Assembly (NCBI GenBank): GCA_937899245.1 | Contig: CALDKB010000041.1 | Coordinates: forward strand, 1 to 64,000 | Reading direction: 5' to 3' | Source of the DNA: an uncultured Bacteroidales bacterium | Lineage (GTDB): Bacteria; Bacteroidota; Bacteroidia; Bacteroidales; ML635J-15 | Length of the DNA stretch: 64,000 bases | Shown here: positions 42,332-50,486 of the stretch, one piece after another | How the letters are laid out: each line of letters begins with the position of its first letter | Position numbering within the stretch: the first letter of the stretch is position 1 | Made by a program: the position numbers and the translations under genes | The notes under the pieces: model-generated | Database searches by the model: none | Seen by the model: only the letters and a program-made list of their open reading frames with translations | What the model was told of the DNA's origin: nothing

Positions 42332-42361
42332 AAAAAACCGCATTCTTTCAAAATGCGGTTT
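42332..42361 (-). terminator. Terminator of tRNA-Leu (TAG)
   Basis: On the minus strand AAACCGCATTTTGAAAGAATGCGGTTTTTT follows the tRNA 3' end by about 5 nt. Confidence 0.8.
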
Positions 42362-42365
42362 GTCG

Positions 42366-42447
42366 TGCGGATGAAGGGACTCGAACCCCCACGCCTTTCG
42401 GCACTAGATCCTAAGTCTAGCGCGGCTACCAATTACGCCACATCCGC
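42366..42447 (-). tRNA. tRNA-Leu (TAG)
   Basis: An 82-nt class II tRNA with acceptor GCGGATG/CATCCGC, anticodon stem CTAGA/TCTAG with anticodon TAG, a long variable arm (TGCCGAAAGGCG), T loop TTCGAGT and discriminator A. CCA is not encoded. Confidence 0.95.
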
Positions 42448-42594
42448 GAATTGCGGTGCAAAGATATAACTTTTTTCGATAGGAAATTCAATATTGGCGT
42501 TTTTTTTTTCTATGGGGAATATGGATAGGGTATGTAATATATGTTTTATGTTTATTATCAAATAGTTACATAATATGAAGAATGCAAAAATGAA

Positions 42595-43932
42595 TCATAT
42601 TTCCCGCTCTACTATTTTTGGAATTGCCGACATAAAATAGAATGGCAGGTTCACCAATTTGAATGGTTTGCCACTGGCATCGTTTACGGTATCGACAGAA
42701 AATTTGCCCGACCATATCCTTATTGCAAGTCGATGCTGCGCTTTTATCATATATTGGTGCAACGACTTTAGATGCGCATTGTGACCGCTTTTTATTTCTA
42801 TCGGTATTATGTTGTTTTCGTAAGGATAAACCAAATCTATTTCCGAAGTTGCGCCTTTCTGAGCCCTGACCCAGAAGTTGCGTTTCTGTCCGAAATCATC
42901 GGTAAGTGTTGCTAGTTCCTGGGCTGCAACCTGTTCTGCCGACTTTCCTTTCCATGTGTCCAGAAGGTCGTTGCTATACAGGTATTCCTTCTGTATGCGC
43001 GATGCATAGTTTACCAGTCCTATGTCGAGCCATATAAGTTTTGGCGACCTTTTTAAATCTGGAACTATAGGAATATTTTCATTGGTTATCGGATAAACAA
43101 GTTCTAGCAGCATAGCTTTTTCCATAGTCCTGAAAGCATCGCCAGTTTCGCGTGCCTTGTACGAAGATTCGGCAAAGTTTCCGAGAGTTATTGCCTCTCC
43201 TGCGAAGGCCCAGCCGTTTTCGAGTATGTATCTTATCACATTTATCTGCGACGAGCGCTGTGCGTACTTTTCTACATCGTCCTTGTACGAAGTTATTAGC
43301 TGGCTGTATTTTTCCGACAGCGACAACACATCTCTTTTTGCTGCGTATGTCTTTACTACTTCTGGCATTCCGCCTATAAGTGCGTATGTATTGAAAAGTC
43401 CGTTCATGGTGTCGTGGAATGCTGAAGGCAGCGATGCGTCCATTATTGGGTCGGCAAAGCGTTCTTCGCCTATTGCCCACAAGTATTCGTGAAACGAGCA
43501 AGGGTGCATTGCCATATATTCCACCCTGCCCACAGGAAACGATATGTGCCTGTCGAGCATTGTCTCCAGCAGCGAGCCTGCGGCTATGACGAATATCTCG
43601 GGGCTGTCCTCGTAGAAATAGCGCAGTTTGGCAACTGCCTTTGGCGAATTTTGTATCTCGTCGATAAAAAGCAGAGTCCGTCCGTTTTTCTTTTTCACAT
43701 TGCAACTTAGGAATAACATTTCGAGCAGAACGTGTACATCGTCGGTTTCCTCGAATAACTTCAGGTTGGCATCACGCTCCATATTTACATATAGGTAGTT
43801 GTCGAACTGTTTGCCGAATTCGTTTACGGCAGTGGTCTTTCCAACCTGTCGAGCACCTCTTAGCACAAGGGGCTTGCGGTCTTCCTTGTTTGCCCATTTT
43901 TCTAGAGATTCTGTTATCTTTCGTCTAAACAT
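42595..43932 (-). CDS. AAA+ ATPase with DUF4143 domain
   Basis: This encodes 445 residues. The AAA_14 ATPase domain has Walker A 'LRGARQVGKTTAV' (about 24-34), Walker B 'RTLLFIDEIQNSP' and sensor 'FVIAAGSLLE'. The C-terminal DUF4143 region has 'RNFWVRAQKGATSEIDLVY' and 'IIPIEIKSG', the D-x(n)-E-x-K residues of a PD-(D/E)XK fold that may be active or degenerate. These proteins are common and often duplicated in Bacteroidales; the function is unknown, and a link to mobile or defence DNA has been suggested. The gene is monocistronic and preceded by three 33-bp-spaced repeats. A -7 box (TATCTTTG on the minus strand, 43959-43966) is at the start of that region. Confidence 0.88.
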   Translation of the reverse strand: MFRRKITESLEKWANKEDRKPLVLRGARQVGKTTAVNEFGKQFDNYLYVNMERDANLKLFEETDDVHVLLEMLFLSCNVKKKNGRTLLFIDEIQNSPKAVAKLRYFYEDSPEIFVIAAGSLLETMLDRHISFPVGRVEYMAMHPCSFHEYLWAIGEERFADPIMDASLPSAFHDTMNGLFNTYALIGGMPEVVKTYAAKRDVLSLSEKYSQLITSYKDDVEKYAQRSSQINVIRYILENGWAFAGEAITLGNFAESSYKARETGDAFRTMEKAMLLELVYPITNENIPIVPDLKRSPKLIWLDIGLVNYASRIQKEYLYSNDLLDTWKGKSAEQVAAQELATLTDDFGQKRNFWVRAQKGATSEIDLVYPYENNIIPIEIKSGHNAHLKSLHQYMIKAQHRLAIRIWSGKFSVDTVNDASGKPFKLVNLPFYFMSAIPKIVEREI

Positions 43933-43970
43933 CTGAACATCAATTTTAAATCACGTTGCAAAGATAACAA

Positions 43971-44059
43971 TTTGTTTCAAAACATAGGTAAAATTTGATT
44001 GAATTTGTTTCAAAACATAGGTAAAACTTGGATTGTTTTGTTTCAAAACATAGGTGAAA
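43971..44059. repeat. Three direct repeats at exact 33-bp spacing upstream of the ATPase gene
   Basis: A 23-bp unit containing TTTCAAAACATAGG starts at 43971, 44004 and 44037. Units 1 and 2 are identical; unit 3 differs by one base (A to G in the last part). The 10-bp gaps differ in sequence. The spacing equals about three DNA turns, so all units face the same side. They sit directly upstream of the ATPase start (43932) and may be operator sites. Confidence 0.75.
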
Positions 44060-44169
44060 TATGAGGTATCATAAAATCAGCATAGTTGCAAACGATAATA
44101 GTCGGAATCTCAATATTTTTATGCGATTCCGACTAATATTGTTTAGAAGAACAAATCAATGTTGTCACA

Positions 44170-44274
44170 ATGTTGTCTGGATTTGTAATCCAGACTATAT
44201 GAATATAAGGATTTATAATCCGCATTGCAAATGCTGATATTCAATCGTGTCGGATTATAAATCCGGCACAACAT
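44170..44274. repeat. Dispersed repeat bracketing the R-M block, left copy
   Basis: The element starts GTTGTCTGGATTTGTAA (44172-44188) within palindrome TCTGGATTTGTAATCCAGA. It continues with GGATTTATAATCC and CGGATTATAAATCCG palindromes and ends CACAACAT (44267-44274). It ends 2 bp before the res stop codon. The right copy is at 50331-50414 in the same orientation. With the triple repeat, it fills the 343-bp spacer 43933-44275. Confidence 0.7.
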
Positions 44275-44275
44275 G

Positions 44276-46942
44276 TTATAGTTCTTTCAATATATCCAGA
44301 AATTCATTTTTAGTATATGCGCCATCTACATCTCTATTTCTATAAACAAGACAATATTTGTATTTGTTACCGGCTTTACTTGCCCATAGATTACCAAGTC
44401 TAATCTTCTTTTCGGCATCAAGATGGTCGCCTTTGGTTTCAAGCAAAACAACTTTTCCCTTTTTCGTCTTGATTATGAAATCCGGATAATGGTTGATAAA
44501 TCCGTTTATGCAAAAACCTTTTCCTCGCTCAAGGTTACGAGTCCAAAATTCCACATTCTCAAGATTTGCGACATCATTTATTACCTCCTTTTCAAACCCG
44601 TCAATTTCACCTTCGCGTTCATAAAGAGTCTTGGGCAGTCCGGATATGGATTTTGATGGAATAATCTCCAATGGCAACTGATATGATTCTTCAGTGAATA
44701 TCATATCCTTGTCAACCATATTGTAAAATTGTTTTTCCTTGAAATTGTCGCCCAACTGCCTGATTTTGTTTTTTATCTTTTCGGCGTATGTATATTCCTG
44801 TGACATCAGGTCGTTGAATTGCTCGTCGGTAAAGCGTTCCAGCACATGCGAAATATACAATTCAATTTCCTTGTCGGGAATAGGGTACATTTTGCCGATT
44901 ATATTTTTCAAACGATATGAGCAATTCTTTACTCGGTCTCTTTTTTGTTTCGGATCAAAAATATAGGCTACAATGGATTCGTGAGCACTCCCTTCAATTT
45001 TAAGATAGGTCGGTTTGTTATTGTTTGTTTCGTCCAAATCGACGCGATACATTGATGCATCAACATCTTCGAAATTGATATTGGAATCCTCGTTGCCCAG
45101 CTTGAAGTCGCTCAAAAGCGATTCGCCTTCGAATAATGCTTTCTGATGCAATTCTACAAATAATTCATTCGTCAATTCCTGACTTTTGTCGTCGCTCATA
45201 AACTGCGGTAGTTTCAGTGACTGGGCTGACTCGCTGAACACCTCTTTCATTTTGTATCTTTTCACTTGCTTATCCAATTCGTTTGGCACATTTGTTTTTC
45301 CTGTCTGAGCTGTTTCTGTTTCCGATTCGATTTCCTTTTGTGCTTCTTCCTTTACCTTTTCCAATATTTCACTGACATCATTTTTCTCCGTTTCCTCTTC
45401 TTTTGAATCGGGCTTTGTGTCAACGGCATGGACGGAAGGTTGCGGATTATAATTGATTTTCGAAACATTTATTTCATCTTCATCTGTTTGCTGTGGTTGC
45501 TTGTTGATTATAGGCGCAAACAAGTCTGTCTGTTCTACATTTTCTTCTTCTTTTGGAACTTTCGGTTTTTCTGGCTCGGCTACCTTGTAGTCCTTGTCGC
45601 TGAAACCTGCATGGTTCAGACCTTTTACAATATTGTCCAAAGTGTCCAGAAATTTAGCCGAAGCAGTCAGCACATAACTCATGTTGAGCATTGCATTTTG
45701 GTTTTTCCGCACCCATGGCAGGCGAAGTACTCGTCCTAAAATCTGCTCGACATCGACCGATGAACTTTTGTCGGCCAACGAAGCCAAAATATAGGCGAAA
45801 GGACAATCCCAGCCTTCCTTCAAGGCATTTACAGTTATGATATAACGCACCTCGCAATCAGGAGAAAGCAAATCCTCGTCCTTTATCTCGTTGCAATCTG
45901 CTGTCTTTATACGGATTTGATTTTCTGGAATCTTCAAATCGAGCAGTGTCTTTTTGATTTTTTCGTATGTGATATTTTCCTCGCCGGTGCGTGGTTGTGC
46001 CTGAAACAAAACAATAGGACGGATATAGCTTCCGCCATTTTGTTCGGCTTTCTTCGCTTCATTTTCGAGCCTCCGTTGCAGTTCAAGTGCCGACGAAATC
46101 ACATCGTTTCGGCTCTGATGGTTGTAAACGATAACTGGCAATTTTACCATATTTTCCTTTTTCAGCTCGTAGGCATCGGTAAAACTGATAATATTGCTGT
46201 TTTTGCGCGGTGTGGCTGTAAGGTCGAGAATGAAACTCGGATTAAGGTTCTGCAACATTTCAACGCTCAAATCGCTCTCGGCATTGTGACTCTCATCGAC
46301 GACAACCATAGGATTTAGGGCTTGCAGTACGCGCATCAGCTGCAAATCGGGGTCGCCATTTACATCCTTGCCAACAATCGGCTCGAACGACTGCAAGTTG
46401 CCATTTTCCTGATACACTTTGCGGTCTTCCTTTTTTCTTGCGCGAAGGCTGTCGAAACTCATTACCAGTATGCATAGGTTTTCCCTGACGACAGGCAAGG
46501 AAAAACCAGCACCCTGCAATGCCTGTTCCTTGCTGAAAATTTCCACACGATTTGAAAAGTCGGTACTTATGCGCTGGCGATACGGATGTTCAGGATTGCG
46601 AAGGTTGCGCAATGTCTGTTCAAGAATTGTAATTGAGGGCACAAGCCAGACAACTGTGCGGAAACGGCTTTCGTCGAATTCTCGGAAAATAGTGCCAAGC
46701 GCAGCCGAAGCAATGAAAGTCTTGCCACCGCCAGTAGGCACTTTTACGCAGACATGCGGTGCGTTACCTACATTATTCTTGTATGGTTCTACTGCTTCGC
46801 CGGGAAATGGTGTCAGCGGTGTGCGCGGATGATTGACCCAGAACGCATTAAACGCATTCGATGAATTTTTCGTTTCCTGCACATAGTGCATAAAGCGTTG
46901 CAGGTCGGCTAATATCTGTTGCTGATATGGTTTCAGTTCCAT
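44276..46942 (-). CDS. Type III restriction enzyme, Res subunit
   Basis: This encodes 888 residues. An SF2 helicase motor: 'VCVKVPTGGGKTFIASAAL' (Walker A), 'MVVVDESHNAESD' (DESH-type motif II), 'FILDLTATPRKNSN' (motif III) and 'QILGRVLRLPW' (motif VI). The C-terminal nuclease reads 'INHYPDFIIKTKKGKVVLLETKGDHLDAEKK', a complete PD-(D/E)XK site. Residues about 455-560 are an acidic, low-complexity linker ('KPDSKEEETEKNDVSEILEK') that is longer than usual. With Mod, 2 bp upstream, it cuts DNA about 25 bp from unmodified, head-to-head sites; the site is unknown. Confidence 0.93.
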   Translation of the reverse strand: MELKPYQQQILADLQRFMHYVQETKNSSNAFNAFWVNHPRTPLTPFPGEAVEPYKNNVGNAPHVCVKVPTGGGKTFIASAALGTIFREFDESRFRTVVWLVPSITILEQTLRNLRNPEHPYRQRISTDFSNRVEIFSKEQALQGAGFSLPVVRENLCILVMSFDSLRARKKEDRKVYQENGNLQSFEPIVGKDVNGDPDLQLMRVLQALNPMVVVDESHNAESDLSVEMLQNLNPSFILDLTATPRKNSNIISFTDAYELKKENMVKLPVIVYNHQSRNDVISSALELQRRLENEAKKAEQNGGSYIRPIVLFQAQPRTGEENITYEKIKKTLLDLKIPENQIRIKTADCNEIKDEDLLSPDCEVRYIITVNALKEGWDCPFAYILASLADKSSSVDVEQILGRVLRLPWVRKNQNAMLNMSYVLTASAKFLDTLDNIVKGLNHAGFSDKDYKVAEPEKPKVPKEEENVEQTDLFAPIINKQPQQTDEDEINVSKINYNPQPSVHAVDTKPDSKEEETEKNDVSEILEKVKEEAQKEIESETETAQTGKTNVPNELDKQVKRYKMKEVFSESAQSLKLPQFMSDDKSQELTNELFVELHQKALFEGESLLSDFKLGNEDSNINFEDVDASMYRVDLDETNNNKPTYLKIEGSAHESIVAYIFDPKQKRDRVKNCSYRLKNIIGKMYPIPDKEIELYISHVLERFTDEQFNDLMSQEYTYAEKIKNKIRQLGDNFKEKQFYNMVDKDMIFTEESYQLPLEIIPSKSISGLPKTLYEREGEIDGFEKEVINDVANLENVEFWTRNLERGKGFCINGFINHYPDFIIKTKKGKVVLLETKGDHLDAEKKIRLGNLWASKAGNKYKYCLVYRNRDVDGAYTKNEFLDILKEL

Positions 46943-46944
46943 GA

Positions 46945-48555
46945 TTATATCTTTTTAATATCGCGTGGTATCTTCTTGAAAACAATGTGATTATGATTCA
47001 TAAATTCGGGTGTGAGCAGGCAGTTGTCGGCATATACTACATATTGCTCCGCCTTGCTGGTTATTGTATTAAGGAATGCCTTGTCGAGCGTGGTTATGCG
47101 TTCTTTTTCGTAGTAGAAATAATATGCCGTACCATTGTGGTTGCCCATAAAATAGGGATGTGCGTTATCCGTTGTGGCGTACGGTGTGCGTGTTTCCGAA
47201 TACCAGATGTATTCGCGAAGTTTTTCGGTGCCAATGTTTTCGTTTAGGTAGCCATCGGCATTGAAAACCGGCTCGCCCAATTCGTAGAACGAGAACGAAC
47301 CGCCAGTGCCTTCAACCGCATTTTTGCCATCGCCGTAGCCATTTATCACCCTGCGCACCCTCTCGGCGGTGATGTTTTCGGCATAATCTTCCATTTCCAC
47401 CAAAATGAATTTGCGGTTGCCACCGTCCTGCTTGTTCAAGTTTAGGACTGCGTGGGCTGTAGTGCCACTACCGGCAAAGGAATCGAGAATGATGGAGGAT
47501 GAAGTAGTAAATAGTTTTATCAAATTTTCAATGAAACCAGGAAATTTTGGATAATCAAATCCTAAGATATCTATTTGTTTCAACACATCACTTCCTCTCT
47601 TATTCTCATCGTATATTGAACTCAGTTTTTCTGTAGTCAATTTTTTAATTTGAGGATTAAATCTATCGCTATTAAAATAAATTTCTTCAATATAACCGTT
47701 GATTTTAGCCTTTGTTAATTGGCAATTATTAGCAAAAAAGTTTCGCATATCGTTTGAACTACGCCATCTTGCTTTTAAAACTATATCATTTTGAAGAATC
47801 CCGTCTTTTACAATTATTGGAGTAAAAGTTTCTATATTTTCATTGCTTCCTGCGATTTTTCTTGTATCATCATATGTTCCATCTGGAATACTATAACATT
47901 TCAAACCTTTAGGAAATGTTATTTTGGGCATAGTTTGATTTTCGTTTCCAACTGTTCCCCTAGATATTGTATATTTGCCATTCCCACAAATACTAATTTT
48001 TTCTATGTTTTTTGTATAGCACAAGCAATATTCATGCTTTTGAATCGTATATGCGGTTGCGACTTCTGATGTTCTGTTAACTATAATAGAAAGCAATAAA
48101 TTCCCGCTTCCGAAAATCTCGTCGCAAATCAGTTTCAAATTTGCCTGTTCGTTGTCGTCGATGGAAATGAAAATTGCGCCGTCGTCGGAAAGCAGTTGGT
48201 GAAGCAGTTTCAGGCGCGGGTACATCATACAGAGCCATTTGTCGTGGCGCGTGAGGTCTTCGGCTTCCTTGCCCACCACCTGTCCGAGCCATTTGCGTAT
48301 GCGTGGCGAGTTCACATTGTCGTTATACACCCAGTTCTCGTTGCCCGTGTTGTACGGTGGGTCAATGTATATGCACTTTATGCGTCCTTCGTATTCGGGC
48401 AGAAGGGCTTTGAGGGCTTCGAGGTTGTCGCCGTGGATTATCTTGTTGTCGCTGGCATCGTTGCCAAAGTTGTATTTCTTGTCGAGTGTGCGGAACGGCA
48501 CATCGTTGTGGTGGTTTATCACCGCTTCTTTTCCTATCCAGTTTAGTGTGGGCAT
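46945..48555 (-). CDS. Type III DNA adenine methyltransferase, Mod subunit
   Basis: This encodes 536 residues. A beta-class N6-adenine methylase: motif IV 'CIYIDPPYNTGNENW' (DPPY 65-68) precedes motif I 'IILDSFAGSGTTAHAVL' (about 357-363). The N-terminal 'KIIHGDNLEALKALLPEYEG' and the later 'RKFILVEMEDYAENITAERVRRVI' are typical of Mod. The target-recognition region between the motifs (about residues 150-350) uses clearly more AT-rich codons than the flanks, which suggests that it was replaced by recombination. It modifies one strand of the recognition site and guides Res. It is the first gene of the mod-res pair. Confidence 0.93.
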   Translation of the reverse strand: MPTLNWIGKEAVINHHNDVPFRTLDKKYNFGNDASDNKIIHGDNLEALKALLPEYEGRIKCIYIDPPYNTGNENWVYNDNVNSPRIRKWLGQVVGKEAEDLTRHDKWLCMMYPRLKLLHQLLSDDGAIFISIDDNEQANLKLICDEIFGSGNLLLSIIVNRTSEVATAYTIQKHEYCLCYTKNIEKISICGNGKYTISRGTVGNENQTMPKITFPKGLKCYSIPDGTYDDTRKIAGSNENIETFTPIIVKDGILQNDIVLKARWRSSNDMRNFFANNCQLTKAKINGYIEEIYFNSDRFNPQIKKLTTEKLSSIYDENKRGSDVLKQIDILGFDYPKFPGFIENLIKLFTTSSSIILDSFAGSGTTAHAVLNLNKQDGGNRKFILVEMEDYAENITAERVRRVINGYGDGKNAVEGTGGSFSFYELGEPVFNADGYLNENIGTEKLREYIWYSETRTPYATTDNAHPYFMGNHNGTAYYFYYEKERITTLDKAFLNTITSKAEQYVVYADNCLLTPEFMNHNHIVFKKIPRDIKKI

Positions 48556-48850
48556 TGTCCTTTCGTATTTTTAGTCGCTTTTGCCCTCACCTCGCATAAG
48601 CACAAAAGAAAAAGGCGGAACCGTTCGTTTTGTCGCTTACTAGCTTGTCGCGGTACCCCTACCTTTGTGTCTAATAAGCACGAATAGTTCACGCCTAAGC
48701 GTAAACTTCCGCAACCTATTCCGACACATTGTTTACTTTGGGGTGTTTCGACAAGCGGAATAAGAGCGTAAAGCTCAGAATGTTAATATTTTAAGTTGAG
48801 TTATATCATTTGTTTTTTGTTATCCTTATTATTCAGTTTATTATTTATTG

Positions 48851-50209
48851 TTACAAAAATTCCCAATGTCCGCCTCGGGTTGGTCCAACATGCTGAACTA
48901 TGTGGCGCATCTCGGCAAGTTCACGCTTTATGGTTTCCCGTCCAAGTCCCATTTTTTTTGCAATCGCAGTCAATGGTATCTTATTATCTGCTTTTATCAG
49001 ATTTACAATGAGTTCGCGCCGTTTTTTGGTATCATTTTTGGTATCATTTTTGGTATCATTTTTGGTATCATTTTTAGGCTCATTTTTAGGCTCATTTTTA
49101 GGCTCATTTTTAGGCTCATTTTTAGGGACATTTTCATTCGCTGGCATTACCAAATGAATGAAATGTTCCGAAAATTCGTATGCTTCACGGCCATACTTTC
49201 GCAGTATAACCGGCATGCCCGAACCCAACGCCTCTACCATTTCAACATCACGGAAAACTCGCATCAGTTCCTTGTTGCGTGGAATGCTTACCCCACTAAA
49301 AAATTCATCTTTAGTCAAGCCAATAGGAATTGTTCCGTATGAGGTTATCTCAAGCCGATCGGAAAAAATCTCAAACTTGGGAGCAACCTCGTTAGTGTAG
49401 TCGTTGTGTACAATGGCGTTTATCACGGCCTCACGAACAGCCAGCTTGTCCCACATCGGGGTGTCTTCCCTAAATTTTTCTGTCTTCCGGGTGAATATGT
49501 AGTTTTCGGTATTTAATTTATCTAGAACCAAATCGGTAGCCTTGAGCAAACTGCAATACCCGTATTCGTTGTTCGAAATCAAATCAAAACGCTCGGTTCC
49601 CGAATATTTGGCAACTTTTATCGAAACATTGTTTTCGTCGGCCAAAAGAAACGCTACATAATTGTATCTACCATCATCGGTAAGAAGGTCCAATGTCTGT
49701 TCAAATGCATTGTTCAGCACTAAACCCTTCGAATCATAATAGATATGAAGCTGGCGGAATGTCAGTTTTTGCCGTGGTGACGGAATATTTCTCAACGAAT
49801 TGCGTACCCTATGAGAGAAAAGGTCTTCAATCATAGCCGTCGGCATTGGTTCCGAAGCGGTTCCAACGCGAATGTAGCAACCACGCGTACTCATGCCATA
49901 CTTTGTTTTGTAGTATGGCTTTTCCGTTCCCGACGCCAAAAAAATTTTAATCACATCGACACCATCAATATTCTCGACCAGAACATCAAACAAACCCATA
50001 GGCGACGGCTTGACATTCAGGCGAATCCTGTCCTTAATCTTCAGAACGGCAGCGTCAATGTTGTCCACGCCAATAGGATGACCGTCCTTTTCGATACCGA
50101 TATATATGATACCGCCTTCCCGATAATTAAGAAAAGAAATGACTTCCTTCTCAATATCAAGGTCATCAGTCAATTGGCTTTTAAATTCTATGCGGTTTGT
50201 TTCTACCAT
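48851..50209 (-). CDS. AlbA_2 / HATPase-like regulator with 12-bp tandem repeat linker
   Basis: This encodes 452 residues. The N-terminal AlbA_2 domain is 'NRIEFKSQLTDDLDIEKEVISFLNYREGGIIYIGIEKDG'. A GHKL-like domain ('LAVREAVINAIVHNDYTN', 'FEIFSDRLEITSYG', 'LGSGMPVILRKYG') follows, then a linker (about 358-394) of four KNEP and four KNDT tetrapeptides. A C-terminal winged helix ends 'HVGPTRGGHWEFL'. This architecture is widespread as RecG-like or Schlafen/AlbA_2 regulators, of unsettled function, often beside defence genes. It is on the same strand as mod-res, 295 bp upstream; that spacer (48556-48850) holds no visible gene. Confidence 0.87.
   Translation of the reverse strand: MVETNRIEFKSQLTDDLDIEKEVISFLNYREGGIIYIGIEKDGHPIGVDNIDAAVLKIKDRIRLNVKPSPMGLFDVLVENIDGVDVIKIFLASGTEKPYYKTKYGMSTRGCYIRVGTASEPMPTAMIEDLFSHRVRNSLRNIPSPRQKLTFRQLHIYYDSKGLVLNNAFEQTLDLLTDDGRYNYVAFLLADENNVSIKVAKYSGTERFDLISNNEYGYCSLLKATDLVLDKLNTENYIFTRKTEKFREDTPMWDKLAVREAVINAIVHNDYTNEVAPKFEIFSDRLEITSYGTIPIGLTKDEFFSGVSIPRNKELMRVFRDVEMVEALGSGMPVILRKYGREAYEFSEHFIHLVMPANENVPKNEPKNEPKNEPKNEPKNDTKNDTKNDTKNDTKKRRELIVNLIKADNKIPLTAIAKKMGLGRETIKRELAEMRHIVQHVGPTRGGHWEFL
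49028..49134. repeat. In-frame 12-bp tandem repeats, 4 + 4 copies
   Basis: Plus strand: four copies of GGTATCATTTTT (49028-49075) are followed by four of AGGCTCATTTTT (49076-49123) and a partial AGGGACATTTT. Each unit codes for four residues, so copy-number change would lengthen or shorten the linker of the AlbA_2 protein without a frameshift. Confidence 0.9.
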
Positions 50210-50314
50210 TATAGCCGTGTAGTGTCCAAATTTATTTTACATCGCCAAAATTAGAAAAAATATTTCAATGCGATGATTTTATTGTTTGATTTTCGACAAT
50301 ATGTATTCGAAATA

Positions 50315-50323
50315 GGGGGGGGG
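50315..50323. repeat. Run of nine G's upstream of the AlbA_2 gene
   Basis: Nine consecutive G's about 105 bp upstream of the AlbA_2 start codon. Homopolymer runs of this length are prone to slippage and could alter expression if within a promoter region. Confidence 0.6.
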
Positions 50324-50330
50324 CAATGCG

Positions 50331-50414
50331 ATGTTGTCTGGATTTGTAACCTTCAGCTCACTGCTTAGGAACAACATTTAGCTCGTCGCCAAAGCAGTAA
50401 ATACGACACAACAT
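50331..50414. repeat. Dispersed repeat bracketing the R-M block, right copy
   Basis: It starts GTTGTCTGGATTTGTAA (50333-50349) and ends CACAACAT (50407-50414), both identical to the ends of the left copy (44170-44274); the middle differs. Direct orientation. The rest of the 50210-50486 spacer holds the G9 run and a promoter-like TATTTTTG (50458-50465). Confidence 0.65.
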
Positions 50415-50486
50415 TAAAGTTTTTTCCCTTTAAAATAGCTCAAGAATAAAAAAATAGTATTTTTGCTCTAATAAAATCTTCAAACC

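Noticed and set aside
42595..43932. Transposition or integration protein of a mobile element
   Set aside because: The AAA/DUF4143 domain combination is clear, and there are no transposase, terminal repeats or attachment sites around it.
43971..44059. Short CRISPR array
   Set aside because: Only three units with 10-bp gaps; CRISPR spacers are about 30 bp, and no cas gene is present.
49028..49134. CRISPR-like or phase-variable frameshift repeat
   Set aside because: The repeat is coding and its unit is 12 bp, a multiple of three, so it cannot switch the frame; there are no spacers.
44170..50414. Invertible DNA switch around the R-M block
   Set aside because: The bracketing repeats are in direct, not inverted, orientation, and no site-specific recombinase gene is nearby.
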